Positions 15,862-24,380 of a DNA stretch of 64,000 bases are shown here, one piece after another; the first letter of the stretch is position 1; each line of letters starts with the position of its first letter. The stretch covers positions 62,001-126,000 of the forward strand of contig CAWGVO010000005.1 of the NCBI GenBank assembly GCA_963826055.1. Reading direction: 5' to 3'. The notes below the pieces were generated by a model, which saw only the letters and a list, made by a program, of their open reading frames with translations, had not been told where the DNA came from and did no database searches. Origin of the DNA: JBBDMC01 sp963826055. Its GTDB lineage: Bacteria; Pseudomonadota; Alphaproteobacteria; Rhizobiales; Kaistiaceae. The position numbers and the translations under genes are program-made.

Positions 15862-17736
15862 TCAACCCTTTTCGTTGAGCGCAATGACCCGCGGTGAGCC
15901 GCGGTAGAGTTCCTCCACCAGGTCGGCGCGATGACGAAGCACCGCCCGCTGGTTGATCGAGCCCTTGTCCGTCACCTCGCCGCGGTCGATCGACGGCGGC
16001 TCCGCCATCAGCAGCATCCGTTTGACCAGGGTCGATGACCCCGTGCTGTCGTGGGCGAGCGAGGCAAGGTTTTCGGCGAACCGCTGGCGCACCTTCGCGT
16101 CCGCAAGCACCGCATCGGTCGCGGCATCCGGCGGTATGCCCGCAATCGAACGGCAGGCGCTAACGTCGGGAATGACGAGCGCGCCGATGAAGTCGCGATC
16201 GAGGCCGGTCAGGACAACGTCGCGCGCGATGCCGCCGAAGTGGTCGATGAAACCGGCGCGCAGGTGCCCGACGCTGACCCACGTTCCCGTTCTCAGCTTG
16301 AAATTCTCGGCGATGCGCCCGTCGAAATAGAAACCCCTGGCGGCGTCCGCCGGATCGGCGAAGCGAAGCGCATCGCCGAGCCGATAATAGCCCTCCTCGT
16401 CGAACGCATCCGCCGTCAGTTTAGGGTCGCGCCAATAGCCCGGCGTGACGTTGGGGCCTTTCAGGCGCGCCTCCAGCTTGTCGTCCACCGGCGTCAGCTT
16501 CAATTCGACCCCGCGCGCCGGCACACCGACGTTGCCGGCGATGCGCTGGTCGGCGGTGCACATCAGCGCGAACGGCGCCGTCTCCGTCGACCCGAGGCCG
16601 GCGGCGAGCAGGATGCGTTCGCCGGTCGTCTCCACCGCCAGTTCCTCCAGCGCGTCCCAGGTGTGCTGGGCAAGGCCGGCGCCGGCATACATCAGGTAGT
16701 TGAGCCGGCTGAAAAAGCGCTCACGCAGCTCGCGGTCGTCCCGCATGTACGGGATCAGCTCGTCGTAGCCCCTCGGCACGTTGAAATACCAGGTCGGCGC
16801 CACCTCCTTCAGGTTGCGCACCGTCTTGCGAATGCCGTCGTGGGTCGGCCGCCCGTCGTCGATATAGAAGCTGCCGCCGTTGTAGAGGGCCATGTTGAAG
16901 ACCTTGTTGCCCCCTGCGGTATGGTTCCACGGGGCCCAGTCGAGAACGATTGGCGGCTCGTCCTGCATGAACGCGTAGCAGTCGCGTACCATCTCCTGGT
17001 TGGAGCAGATCATCCGCTGCGTGTTGATGACCGCCTTCGGCGAGCCGGTCGACCCGGAGGTGAACAGGAACTTGGCAATCGTATCCGGCCCCACCGCGTC
17101 GTGGGCCGCCTCCACCGCCGCGCCCGGTTCGGTGGCGCTGAGTTCAGCAAAGGCCGCGCCGGCGCGCCCGGCGATGGGGTTGGCGGTGACGATCACCGGA
17201 ACGTCGCGGGGGACGGCCGCGCCGATCGCCGCCGCGTATGCCGCTCCGTCGGCCGCGAACACGAGGCCGGGCGTCAAGAGAGCCGCGATGTCCTTGAGCT
17301 TGGTGTAGTCGGTCGACACCAGCGAGTACGCTGGCGAAATCGGCGCGTATGGAATGCCGACGTACATGGCCGCAAGACCGAGCAATGCGTGCTCGAGATC
17401 ATTGCCCGACAGGATGATCAGCGGCCGCTCCGCCGAAAGGCGATAGCCCAGGAGCGCGCTGCCGACGCGCCGCACGCGCTCCAGCGTTTCGCCATATGTG
17501 AGCTTCCGCCAGCCGCCATCGCCGGCGCGTTCGGCGAGATACACCCGGTCGGGCGCCGTCGCGGCGTAGTGGACGAGCCGCTCCGTGAGCTTGTCGGGAT
17601 AGCGACCGAGCTTCCCCGCCTGATGCACCAGGATCGCACCGTCCGGCCGCTGCTCGGTCCGAATGTCCGGTTGCCACAACCGGACCTTGCGCAGCGGCGC
17701 GTCCTCGATGCGCAGAGCCCGAGCCACTTTGCCCAT
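15862..17736 (-). CDS. Feruloyl-CoA synthase-like acyl-CoA ligase
   Basis: A 624-residue AMP-forming ligase, the usual length for feruloyl-CoA synthases and longer than common acyl-CoA ligases. The P-loop motif FTSGSTGSPKAVINT is near residue 237, the adenylate motif GLGSTETAPFA near 390, and GFYFDGRIAENFKL near 490. WAPWNHTAGGNKVFN is typical of the ferulate group. The product is a CoA thioester of a hydroxycinnamate or similar aromatic acid. ATG 17736 is preceded by GGAGGAAGG. It is divergent from the crotonase-MarR-amidohydrolase-TRAP operon, as in hydroxycinnamate clusters controlled by MarR proteins. Confidence 0.87.
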   Translation of the reverse strand: MGKVARALRIEDAPLRKVRLWQPDIRTEQRPDGAILVHQAGKLGRYPDKLTERLVHYAATAPDRVYLAERAGDGGWRKLTYGETLERVRRVGSALLGYRLSAERPLIILSGNDLEHALLGLAAMYVGIPYAPISPAYSLVSTDYTKLKDIAALLTPGLVFAADGAAYAAAIGAAVPRDVPVIVTANPIAGRAGAAFAELSATEPGAAVEAAHDAVGPDTIAKFLFTSGSTGSPKAVINTQRMICSNQEMVRDCYAFMQDEPPIVLDWAPWNHTAGGNKVFNMALYNGGSFYIDDGRPTHDGIRKTVRNLKEVAPTWYFNVPRGYDELIPYMRDDRELRERFFSRLNYLMYAGAGLAQHTWDALEELAVETTGERILLAAGLGSTETAPFALMCTADQRIAGNVGVPARGVELKLTPVDDKLEARLKGPNVTPGYWRDPKLTADAFDEEGYYRLGDALRFADPADAARGFYFDGRIAENFKLRTGTWVSVGHLRAGFIDHFGGIARDVVLTGLDRDFIGALVIPDVSACRSIAGIPPDAATDAVLADAKVRQRFAENLASLAHDSTGSSTLVKRMLLMAEPPSIDRGEVTDKGSINQRAVLRHRADLVEELYRGSPRVIALNEKG

Positions 17737-17752
17737 GGCGCCTTCCTCCAAG

Positions 17753-17825
17753 CGCGGTCTACCGCGGTTGTTTGCGGCTGCCTGCCGCCATGGTCAACCG
17801 TTTTCGAGTTGCGATGATCTTGACA
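17753..17825. promoter_or_regulatory. Divergent promoter region between the acyl-CoA ligase and the crotonase genes
   Basis: The 156-base gap (17737-17892) holds an inverted repeat CGCGGT-CT-ACCGCG at 17753-17766, close to the ligase start, and a perfect TTGACA at 17820-17825 facing the crotonase, without a convincing -10 element. The inverted repeat is a candidate site for the nearby MarR regulator. In a GC-rich genome it could also be chance. Confidence 0.35.
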
Positions 17826-17892
17826 CGGCCGCGGGCATTTCGTCCACTTGGAAACAAAATCGGCCGTCACCGGCCAGGGGAAACGCCGTAGC

Positions 17893-18678
17893 ATGCCGGA
17901 ACTGCTCGTAACCTATTCGCTCGACCGCGATGTCGCCCTCATTGGCCTCAACCGGCCGGCCAAGCGCAATGCCATATCCGATACGGTGATCGAAGCGCTG
18001 GCCGCCGTCGTCGAGCGCGCCGGCCGCGAGGCAAAGGCGGCCGTGATTTACGGCGCCGGCGACCATTTCTGCGCCGGCCTCGATCTCGCCGAGCACGTCG
18101 AGAAGACCGCGGCCGAAGGCATCCGTGGCTCGCGCCGCTGGCACGCCGTGTTCGACACGATCCAGCGTGGCGCGATCCCTTTCGTCGCCAGCCTTCACGG
18201 CGGCGTTGTCGGCGGCGGGCTCGAGCTCGCCGCCTCGGCGCACATCCGCGTTGCCGATCGCACCGCCTTCTTCGCGCTGCCGGAGGGTCAGCGCGGCATC
18301 TTCGTGGGTGGCAGCGGCTCGGTGAAGATTGCCCGTCTGATGGGCGTGGCGCGCATGACCGACCTCATGCTGACCGGACGCGTGCTCGACGCCGACGCGG
18401 CGGAGCGCTGCAATCTGGTCCAGTACGTGGTCGAGGCCGGCGGCGCGCTGGCCAGGGCCAGGGAGATCGCGCACACCGCTGCCGCCAACGCATGGTTTTC
18501 GAACTACGCCGTCATCAACGCGCTGCCGCGCATCCAGGACATGGCTCACGATGACGGCCTCTTCGTCGAATCGATCATCGCGGCATTCACCCAGACAACT
18601 CCGGAGGCAACCGAGCGGCTGAAAGCGTTCCTGGAGAAACGCGCCGCTCCCCTTGCCGTCCCCGGCAAGAAGCGCTGA
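17893..18678 (+). CDS. Enoyl-CoA hydratase/isomerase (crotonase) family protein
   Basis: A 261-residue crotonase. Oxyanion-hole regions are visible as GAGDHFCAGLDLAEH near residues 55-69 and LHGGVVGGGLELAASAHIRVA near 100-120, with the Glu at the position of the usual general acid/base (ALPEGQRGIF). Such enzymes hydrate or rearrange unsaturated acyl-CoAs. The residues that mark feruloyl-CoA hydratase-lyase are not evident, so hydration for beta-oxidation is at least as likely as retro-aldol cleavage. It is the first gene of an operon with marR, an amidohydrolase and a TRAP transporter, divergent from the acyl-CoA ligase. Confidence 0.85.
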   Translation: MPELLVTYSLDRDVALIGLNRPAKRNAISDTVIEALAAVVERAGREAKAAVIYGAGDHFCAGLDLAEHVEKTAAEGIRGSRRWHAVFDTIQRGAIPFVASLHGGVVGGGLELAASAHIRVADRTAFFALPEGQRGIFVGGSGSVKIARLMGVARMTDLMLTGRVLDADAAERCNLVQYVVEAGGALARAREIAHTAAANAWFSNYAVINALPRIQDMAHDDGLFVESIIAAFTQTTPEATERLKAFLEKRAAPLAVPGKKR

Positions 18679-18687
18679 GACCGTCCG

Positions 18688-19218
18688 ATGGCCGCCGACC
18701 AGAACCTGGGCTTCATCGACGGCGCCGACGCCGCACCCGGACCAGCCGGCGGCACCGAGGCCGGCGCGCGCGTTGCGTTCGGACCGTTGGCCGACCTCGC
18801 CGGTTTCATGCTGCGCCTGGCACAAGTCCAGGTCTACGAGGCATTCTTCGCCGCCTTCGACCTGCCCGACGTTCGCCCCGGCCGCATCGGCATTCTCGTC
18901 GCCGTCGCCAACAACCCCGGCATCCGCCAGGGCGTGCTCGCCGACGCCCTGCACATCAAGTGGTCCAACATGGCCAAGACCGTTCGTCAGCTCGAGGCCA
19001 GCGGGCTGATCGAGCGACGCGTGTCGCCAAGCGACCGGCGCGCCATCGAATTGCACCTGACGCGGATGGGCCGTAATCTCGTGCGGCGCGTGCTTCCGGC
19101 CATCCAGGCCAACGACCGCACGGCCACCGCCGCGCTCAGTGACCGCGAACGCGAGACGCTCATGCGGCTTCTGCGCAAGCTTGCTGGGCACGGCGCCCAA
19201 CTGGCGGACGGCGCGTGA
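18688..19218 (+). CDS. MarR-family transcriptional regulator
   Basis: A 176-residue winged-helix regulator. The HTH lies in GIRQGVLADALHIKWSNM and the wing in GLIERRVSPSDRRAIELHLT. MarR repressors of hydroxycinnamate genes (CouR/FerR type) are released by the CoA thioester formed by the ligase. Position between the crotonase and amidohydrolase genes suggests the same logic here, but this is inference. It starts ten bases after the crotonase stop and overlaps the amidohydrolase start (TGATG). Confidence 0.88.
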   Translation: MAADQNLGFIDGADAAPGPAGGTEAGARVAFGPLADLAGFMLRLAQVQVYEAFFAAFDLPDVRPGRIGILVAVANNPGIRQGVLADALHIKWSNMAKTVRQLEASGLIERRVSPSDRRAIELHLTRMGRNLVRRVLPAIQANDRTATAALSDRERETLMRLLRKLAGHGAQLADGA

Positions 19219-20096
19219 TGCTGAACCTCGACGACATCGTCGCCATCGACATCCACACCCACGCCGAGGAGCCGTGCGGCACCCACGCCGACGACGGCTA
19301 CGACGCGTTCCAGGCGGGCATGGCGAAGTACTTCAAGAATCCCGCCGGCGCCCAGGGCATGCTGCCGACGGTGCCCGAGACCGCTGCCTATTATCGCGAG
19401 CGCAAGATCGCCTGCGTGATTTTTCCGGTCGATGCCGAGCGCGAGACCGGCTTCCGCCGCTACGCCAACGAGGAAGTGGCGAAGATCGCGGCGGAGAACA
19501 GCGACATCATGATTCCGTTCGCCTCCATCGACCCGGCCAAGGGCAAGGCCGGGGCGCGGGAAGCGCGCCGGCTCATCGCCGATTTCGGCATCCGCGGCTT
19601 CAAGTTCCACCCCACTATGCAGGGGTTCTATCCCAACGACCGCGACGCCTACGTGCTCTATGAGGCGATCGCCGAGGCAGGCTCGATCGCCCTCTTCCAT
19701 ACGGGCCAGACCGGGGTCGGTGCCGGCATGCGGGGCGGCATGGGCATGAAACTCAAATACTCCAACCCGATCCACCTCGACGACGTGGCGGCCGACTTCC
19801 CCGAGATGCGCATCATCCTCGCGCACCCGTCCTTCCCCTGGCAGGAAGAGGCGCTGGCCGTCGCCACCCACAAGCCGAACGTCTACATCGACCTGTCCGG
19901 CTGGTCGCCGAAATATTTCCCGCCGATCCTGATCCAGTACGCCAACACGCTGCTCAGGCAGAAGATGCTGTTCGGCTCGGACTGGCCGGCGATCACGCCG
20001 GACCGGTGGCTGAGCGATTTCCAGAAGATCAACATCCGGGACGAGGTTCGCCCCCTCATCCTGAAAGAAAACGCGGCGAGGCTTCTCGGCCTCTGA
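19218..20096 (+). CDS. Amidohydrolase-2 family protein
   Basis: A 292-residue TIM-barrel metalloenzyme of the amidohydrolase_2 family. IDIHTHAEE carries the N-terminal HxH metal pair at residues 11-13. FKFHPTMQGF and ILAHPSFPW provide further His residues, and MLFGSDWPAIT holds the conserved Asp near residue 256. Relatives decarboxylate or hydrolyse aromatic acids and lactones. It begins in a TGATG overlap with the marR stop and is followed 31 bases later by the TRAP receptor gene, so it belongs to the same operon. Its substrate is probably a downstream aromatic intermediate. Confidence 0.87.
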   Translation: MLNLDDIVAIDIHTHAEEPCGTHADDGYDAFQAGMAKYFKNPAGAQGMLPTVPETAAYYRERKIACVIFPVDAERETGFRRYANEEVAKIAAENSDIMIPFASIDPAKGKAGAREARRLIADFGIRGFKFHPTMQGFYPNDRDAYVLYEAIAEAGSIALFHTGQTGVGAGMRGGMGMKLKYSNPIHLDDVAADFPEMRIILAHPSFPWQEEALAVATHKPNVYIDLSGWSPKYFPPILIQYANTLLRQKMLFGSDWPAITPDRWLSDFQKINIRDEVRPLILKENAARLLGL

Positions 20097-20127
20097 GCCG
20101 CTTGGGCCAACCAGGGAGGGTTTGGAC

Positions 20128-21219
20128 ATGAACAGACTGATGAAGATGACGGTACTCGCGGCATGTCTCGCCGCGGTGACGAGCGTGGCGGACGCGCGGG
20201 AATTGCGCGTCGCGCCGGCCGGCCCGCCGGCCCACCCCGCCTATTACATGTACGAGCACTTCGCCAAGTACCTCGCCGATGTGTCGGGCGGCAAGCTGAC
20301 GGCGACGATCCTCGGCCCCGAGGTCGTGGCGTTGCCGCAGATGAAGGATGCCCTGCAGACCGGGCTCGTCGACATCGGCAACTACCTGCCGCTCTACTTC
20401 GCCGCCGGCATGGACACCACCAACATCTCGGGCGACTTCGCCCTCGTCGGCCGCAATCCGTACGTCATGTCGCTGGCGATGTCCGAGTATGTCGTCACCT
20501 GCCCGGCATGCCTCAAGGAATTCGCCGACGTCGGCATCATCTTCCTCGGCGCCGGTTCCTCGGATGTGTACGGGGTGTACACCACCAAGCCCGTCCGCTC
20601 CGCGAATGACCTGAAGGGCCTGCGGCTGCGTTCCGGCGGCGCCCCCTATTCACGCTGGGCCGAACACTTCGGCGCCACCGGCGTAGCGATGGGCGTCGGC
20701 GACACGTTCGAGGGAATGAGCCAGGGCACCATTGACGGGTCGATGGCTTCGGTCGTCGACGGGCTCTCGTTCCGGCTAGTGGACGTGGCGAAGTACTTCG
20801 TCAAGATCCCGATCGGCACCTATCACGTCACCTCGAACTTCACCGTCGCCAAGTCGACCTGGGATTCGTTTTCCGACGAGGAGAAGGGTTGGGTTGTTGC
20901 GGCCGCCGCGCGCGGCAACCTGGACCTCACCGACCGCTGGGCCTACCAGTTGCCGGCCGCCGCGATGGCTGCGGTCAAGAAGGCCAACATCGAGGTCATC
21001 GAACCGGATCCGGCGTTCCTCAAGGCCTCCGACGACTTCATCGCTGCCGACGAGGCGGCTCGGGTGGCCCAGGGCGGCGCCATGGCGCAGCACTTCATCG
21101 ATCTCGTCAACAAGTGGACCACCATCGTCAACGAGGTCGGCGAGGATCCCGACAAGCTGTCCGATCGCGGCAAGGCAGAAATCTGGTCGAAGATCGACTG
21201 GTCGACCTATGGCAAGTAG
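20128..21219 (+). CDS. dctP: TRAP transporter solute receptor DctP
   Basis: A 363-residue periplasmic receptor with a signal peptide (MNRLMKMTVLAACLAAVTSV, cleavage after VADA). The mature protein matches the DctP/TeaA fold, with KYLADVSGGKLTATILGPE near the start, LKGLRLRSGGAPYSRW, where an Arg should bind the ligand carboxylate, and a hinge-like GTIDGSMAS. It captures an organic acid for the DctQM permease encoded next. GGGAGGG lies eight bases before ATG 20128, favouring it over the TTG six bases upstream. The cluster context predicts a phenylpropanoid or aromatic acid ligand. Confidence 0.92.
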   Translation: MNRLMKMTVLAACLAAVTSVADARELRVAPAGPPAHPAYYMYEHFAKYLADVSGGKLTATILGPEVVALPQMKDALQTGLVDIGNYLPLYFAAGMDTTNISGDFALVGRNPYVMSLAMSEYVVTCPACLKEFADVGIIFLGAGSSDVYGVYTTKPVRSANDLKGLRLRSGGAPYSRWAEHFGATGVAMGVGDTFEGMSQGTIDGSMASVVDGLSFRLVDVAKYFVKIPIGTYHVTSNFTVAKSTWDSFSDEEKGWVVAAAARGNLDLTDRWAYQLPAAAMAAVKKANIEVIEPDPAFLKASDDFIAADEAARVAQGGAMAQHFIDLVNKWTTIVNEVGEDPDKLSDRGKAEIWSKIDWSTYGK

Positions 21220-21301
21220 CCGCCCAGCTGCATAGACCCGCGTCGGCCCGGATCGTTCTCAGCCGGGCCGGCGCCCCGATCCCGCGTTCGCGGGCAAAGG
21301 C

Positions 21302-21820
21302 ATGACCGCTCTTTTCAGCTTTGCCACCAGAAGCGTCCGCATCCTCGCCCTCATCGGCGCGATCGGGACGGTGGCGATGATGCTTCACATCTGCATCGAT
21401 GTGGTGCTGAGAGATTTCTTCCGCATCTCGATCGACACCACCCCCGAGATAGTTGCCCGTTACTACATGGTCGTCGTCGCCTTCCTGCCGCTCGCCTGGC
21501 TGGAACGGCAGAACGGCATGATCTCCGTCGAGCTTCTGGAGTGGATGCTGCCGCCGCGCGCTCGACAGGCGTCCGACGTCTTCGTCGCGCTCCTGTCGGC
21601 CGTGATCTATGGCGTGCTCACCTGGGCCACGACAAGCAGTGCGCTCAGTCATTTCCATGTCGGCACCTTCGTCCAGTTCACCGACTACCGGATGCCCGTC
21701 TGGCATTCGTTTTTTCTGCCGCCCCTCGGCTTCGTCCTCGCCGCCGCCATCTCGCTCCTGAAGGCGGTGGAATTCGCCGTCCGTCCCGGCGGCAGCCAGC
21801 ACGCGGAGCCGCTGGTATGA
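21302..21820 (+). CDS. dctQ: TRAP transporter small permease DctQ
   Basis: A 172-residue protein with four hydrophobic helices, at about residues 10-32, 52-70, 90-110 and 135-155. It contains the DctQ-like patterns LHICIDVVLRDFF and MVVVAFLPLAWLERQNGMI. It forms the small membrane subunit that pairs with DctM. It lies 82 bases after dctP and overlaps dctM by four bases (ATGA), so coupling is expected. Identification rests on topology, conserved Arg-Asp near the first loop and gene order. Confidence 0.9.
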   Translation: MTALFSFATRSVRILALIGAIGTVAMMLHICIDVVLRDFFRISIDTTPEIVARYYMVVVAFLPLAWLERQNGMISVELLEWMLPPRARQASDVFVALLSAVIYGVLTWATTSSALSHFHVGTFVQFTDYRMPVWHSFFLPPLGFVLAAAISLLKAVEFAVRPGGSQHAEPLV

Positions 21821-23112
21821 ACGTCACCGTCGGCACCTGGGGCGTCGCGATCCTCGTGCTATTGCTGGTCGCCCGCATGCCGGTGGCGCTGGCCCTGATC
21901 GCCGTGAGCTTCGGCGGCATCACCTTCCTCGTCGGCATCAACCCCGCCTTCGGCATCGTCATGAACACGCCGTACAGCTTCGTGGCGTCGTGGACCATGA
22001 GCGCGGTGCCGATGTTCCTGCTCATGGGCTTCGTCGCCTACCATTCGGGGCTGACGACCGGCCTCTTCGAGGCCGCCAAGGTGGTCCTGCGCAGGATCCC
22101 CGGCGGCCTGGCGATCTCGGCCGTGTTCGCCTGTTCGGGCTTCGCCGCCGTCTCCGGCTCCTCCCTCGCCTGCGCCGCCGCCATGGGGCGCATCGCCATT
22201 CCCGAGATGGTCGCGGCCGGCTATCGTCCCTCGGTCGCCTGCGGCTCCATTGCCGCCGGCGGCACCATCGGCGCGCTCATTCCGCCGTCGATCCTCATGA
22301 TCATCTACGGCATCATCGCCGAGACCTCGGTCACCCAGGTCTTCGTCGGCGGCATCGGCATCGGCCTTCTCACCGCCGTTTCCTACACCTCGGTAATCCT
22401 GCTGATCAGCTGGCTCCGGCCCCAGCTCATTCCGCGCCACATCGCCAACGACAGGGAAAGTTCGGTTCGCGCCCTTCTCGGCATCTGGCCGATCCTCGTC
22501 CTGATCGCCCTCGTCTTCGGCGGTCTGTTCTCCGGCTACTTCAGCGCCACCGAGGCGGGCGCGGTCGGCGCCCTCGGCGCCACCATCCTCGCCGCCGTGA
22601 CCGGCGGGCTCACCTGGAAAGCGATCCAGCAGTCGCTGCTTGAGACCGTGCTGACGTCATCATCGCTCTTCATCATCGCCGTCGGCGCATCGATGTTTAC
22701 CCGCTTCCTCGGCATCTCCGGCCTCTCCGGCTTCCTCAATTCCACCGTCGCCGGCGCCAACCTCGGCTACGCCGAGCTGATGCTGATTATCGTCTGCGTC
22801 TATCTCGTCCTCGGCACGTTCATGGAGCCGTTCGGCGCCATGCTGGTGACGCTTCCTGTGTTTCTGCCGATCCTCAGGTCGGAGGGTATCAGCCTGGTGT
22901 GGTTCGGCGTGCTGGTCGTCAAGCTTCTCGAGATCGGCATGGTAACGCCGCCCTTCGGCCTCAACGTCTTCGTCATCCGCAACGTCGCCGCCCAGTACGC
23001 CACCACCGTGCAGATATTCCGCGGCGTCGTGCCCTTCTTCTTCGCCGATCTCGTCGTCGTCTTTATCGCGGTGGCGTTTCCGCAGATCGTGCTCGCCCTG
23101 GTGGGGCAGTGA
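21817..23112 (+). CDS. dctM: TRAP transporter large permease DctM
   Basis: A 431-residue membrane protein with about 12 hydrophobic segments. DctM signatures include SGFAAVSGSSLACAAAMGRI, AAGGTIGALIPPSILMIIYG and the C-terminal GMVTPPFGLNVFVIRN. It forms the sodium-coupled transport channel of the TRAP system. It begins inside the dctQ stop codon. A degenerate copy of the palindromic repeat starts at its own stop codon and probably closes the operon. Confidence 0.95.
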   Translation: MNVTVGTWGVAILVLLLVARMPVALALIAVSFGGITFLVGINPAFGIVMNTPYSFVASWTMSAVPMFLLMGFVAYHSGLTTGLFEAAKVVLRRIPGGLAISAVFACSGFAAVSGSSLACAAAMGRIAIPEMVAAGYRPSVACGSIAAGGTIGALIPPSILMIIYGIIAETSVTQVFVGGIGIGLLTAVSYTSVILLISWLRPQLIPRHIANDRESSVRALLGIWPILVLIALVFGGLFSGYFSATEAGAVGALGATILAAVTGGLTWKAIQQSLLETVLTSSSLFIIAVGASMFTRFLGISGLSGFLNSTVAGANLGYAELMLIIVCVYLVLGTFMEPFGAMLVTLPVFLPILRSEGISLVWFGVLVVKLLEIGMVTPPFGLNVFVIRNVAAQYATTVQIFRGVVPFFFADLVVVFIAVAFPQIVLALVGQ

Positions 23113-23157
23113 AGCAAGTTCCGGGAGGCGGGATTTCCCCGTTCCATCCGCACGCCG
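23111..23157. repeat. Intergenic palindromic repeat, copy 4 (degenerate)
   Basis: GAAGCAAGTTCCGGGAGG followed by GGGATTTCCCC and GTTCCATCCG resembles the repeat at 14959 with several changes. It starts inside the dctM stop codon, as the other copies do with their genes. Confidence 0.55.
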
Positions 23158-23238
23158 GAACGGTTGCCGGCGCCTGCGCTCCCAAATACTGTTAGCCCCT
23201 GCGGGCTGGATCATCATGGCCGAACCCGGGGACCAACG

Positions 23239-24324
23239 ATGAGCAACGTCGAGCTGAGAAGCGTCAAGAAGCGCTACGGATCGGTCGAGGCAATTCAGAA
23301 GCTCGACCTCGCCGTCGCGGAGGGTGAATTCTGCGCGCTGCTGGGACCGTCGGGCTGCGGCAAGTCGACCCTGCTCAGGATGATCGCCGGGCTGGAGGCC
23401 GTCACCGAAGGGAACATCTTCATCGACGGCGTCGACGTCACCAACGTGCCGCCGGCCAAGCGGCGCATCGCCATGGTGTTCCAGTCGTACGCGCTCTACC
23501 CGCACATGACCGTCCGCCAGAACATCTCCTTCAGCCTCCGTGTTGCCAAGGCGCCCAAGGACGTGATCGAGCGCCGCACGCAGGAAGTCGCCCGCATGCT
23601 GCGCCTCGAGGAGTTGCTCGACCGGCGCCCGGCCCAGTTGTCAGGCGGTCAACGCCAGCGCGTCGCCATCGGTCGCGCCCTGGTGCGCGAACCGCAGGTA
23701 TTCCTCTTCGACGAGCCGCTGTCCAACCTCGATGCGATCCTGCGCGTGCAGATGCGCGTCGAGATCGCCAAGCTGCACAAGGATCTGGCAACCACCATGA
23801 TCTACGTCACCCATGACCAGGTCGAGGCTATGACGCTGGCCGATCGCATCGTCGTGCTCGAGGCCGGCACCATCCGCCAGATCGGCGCGCCCATGGAGCT
23901 CTACCTGCAGCCGGCCAACAAGTTCGTCGCCTCTTTCATCGGCTCGCCGACCATGAACTTCCTGCCGGCGGACGCGCGCGCGTCCGAGGGGCTGAACGCG
24001 GTGGTCAAACTGAACGGCGGCGGCGAGATCACCGTCAAGACCCGCAAGCGCCTCGACGACGTTCCGGCGGGAACCTTCGAGGTGGGCATCCGGCCGGAGC
24101 ATATCCGCCTCGCCGCACCGGGCGACCCGGACGCCGCGCTCCAGGGCACCGTCCAGATTCTGGAGCACCTCGGAAACGCGACGATCATGTACGTCGATAC
24201 CGCCGCCGGTCAGATCGTGGTCGAGGATGAAGGGGACGTCGCCACCAGGACAGGCGACAACGTCAGCGTCGTGTTCGAACCCGGACGGGTTCATGTCTTT
24301 GCCGCCGACCAGGCGGCGGTCTAG
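23239..24324 (+). CDS. ABC transporter ATP-binding protein, MalK/UgpC type
   Basis: A 361-residue CUT1-type ATPase. Walker A is GPSGCGKST near residue 38, the signature LSGGQRQRVAIGRA near 134, and Walker B VFLFDEPLSNLD near 154. The regulatory C-terminal OB-fold domain (EVGIRPEHIRL) is characteristic of sugar and polyol importers such as MalK, UgpC and MsiK. No permease or binding protein of that class lies nearby, so it may serve several transporters encoded elsewhere. It is bounded by a repeat upstream and a decayed oxidoreductase gene downstream, and may be a survivor of a deleted operon. Confidence 0.9.
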   Translation: MSNVELRSVKKRYGSVEAIQKLDLAVAEGEFCALLGPSGCGKSTLLRMIAGLEAVTEGNIFIDGVDVTNVPPAKRRIAMVFQSYALYPHMTVRQNISFSLRVAKAPKDVIERRTQEVARMLRLEELLDRRPAQLSGGQRQRVAIGRALVREPQVFLFDEPLSNLDAILRVQMRVEIAKLHKDLATTMIYVTHDQVEAMTLADRIVVLEAGTIRQIGAPMELYLQPANKFVASFIGSPTMNFLPADARASEGLNAVVKLNGGGEITVKTRKRLDDVPAGTFEVGIRPEHIRLAAPGDPDAALQGTVQILEHLGNATIMYVDTAAGQIVVEDEGDVATRTGDNVSVVFEPGRVHVFAADQAAV

Positions 24325-24380
24325 CACCGGAAGCCGACGAAGCGCGGCACGCGCGCCGGCCGACTTCTTCGCGTTGACCG

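Noticed and set aside
17893..18678. Feruloyl-CoA hydratase/lyase
   Set aside because: General crotonase motifs are present, but I cannot see features that distinguish the lyase. Left as a crotonase-family enzyme.
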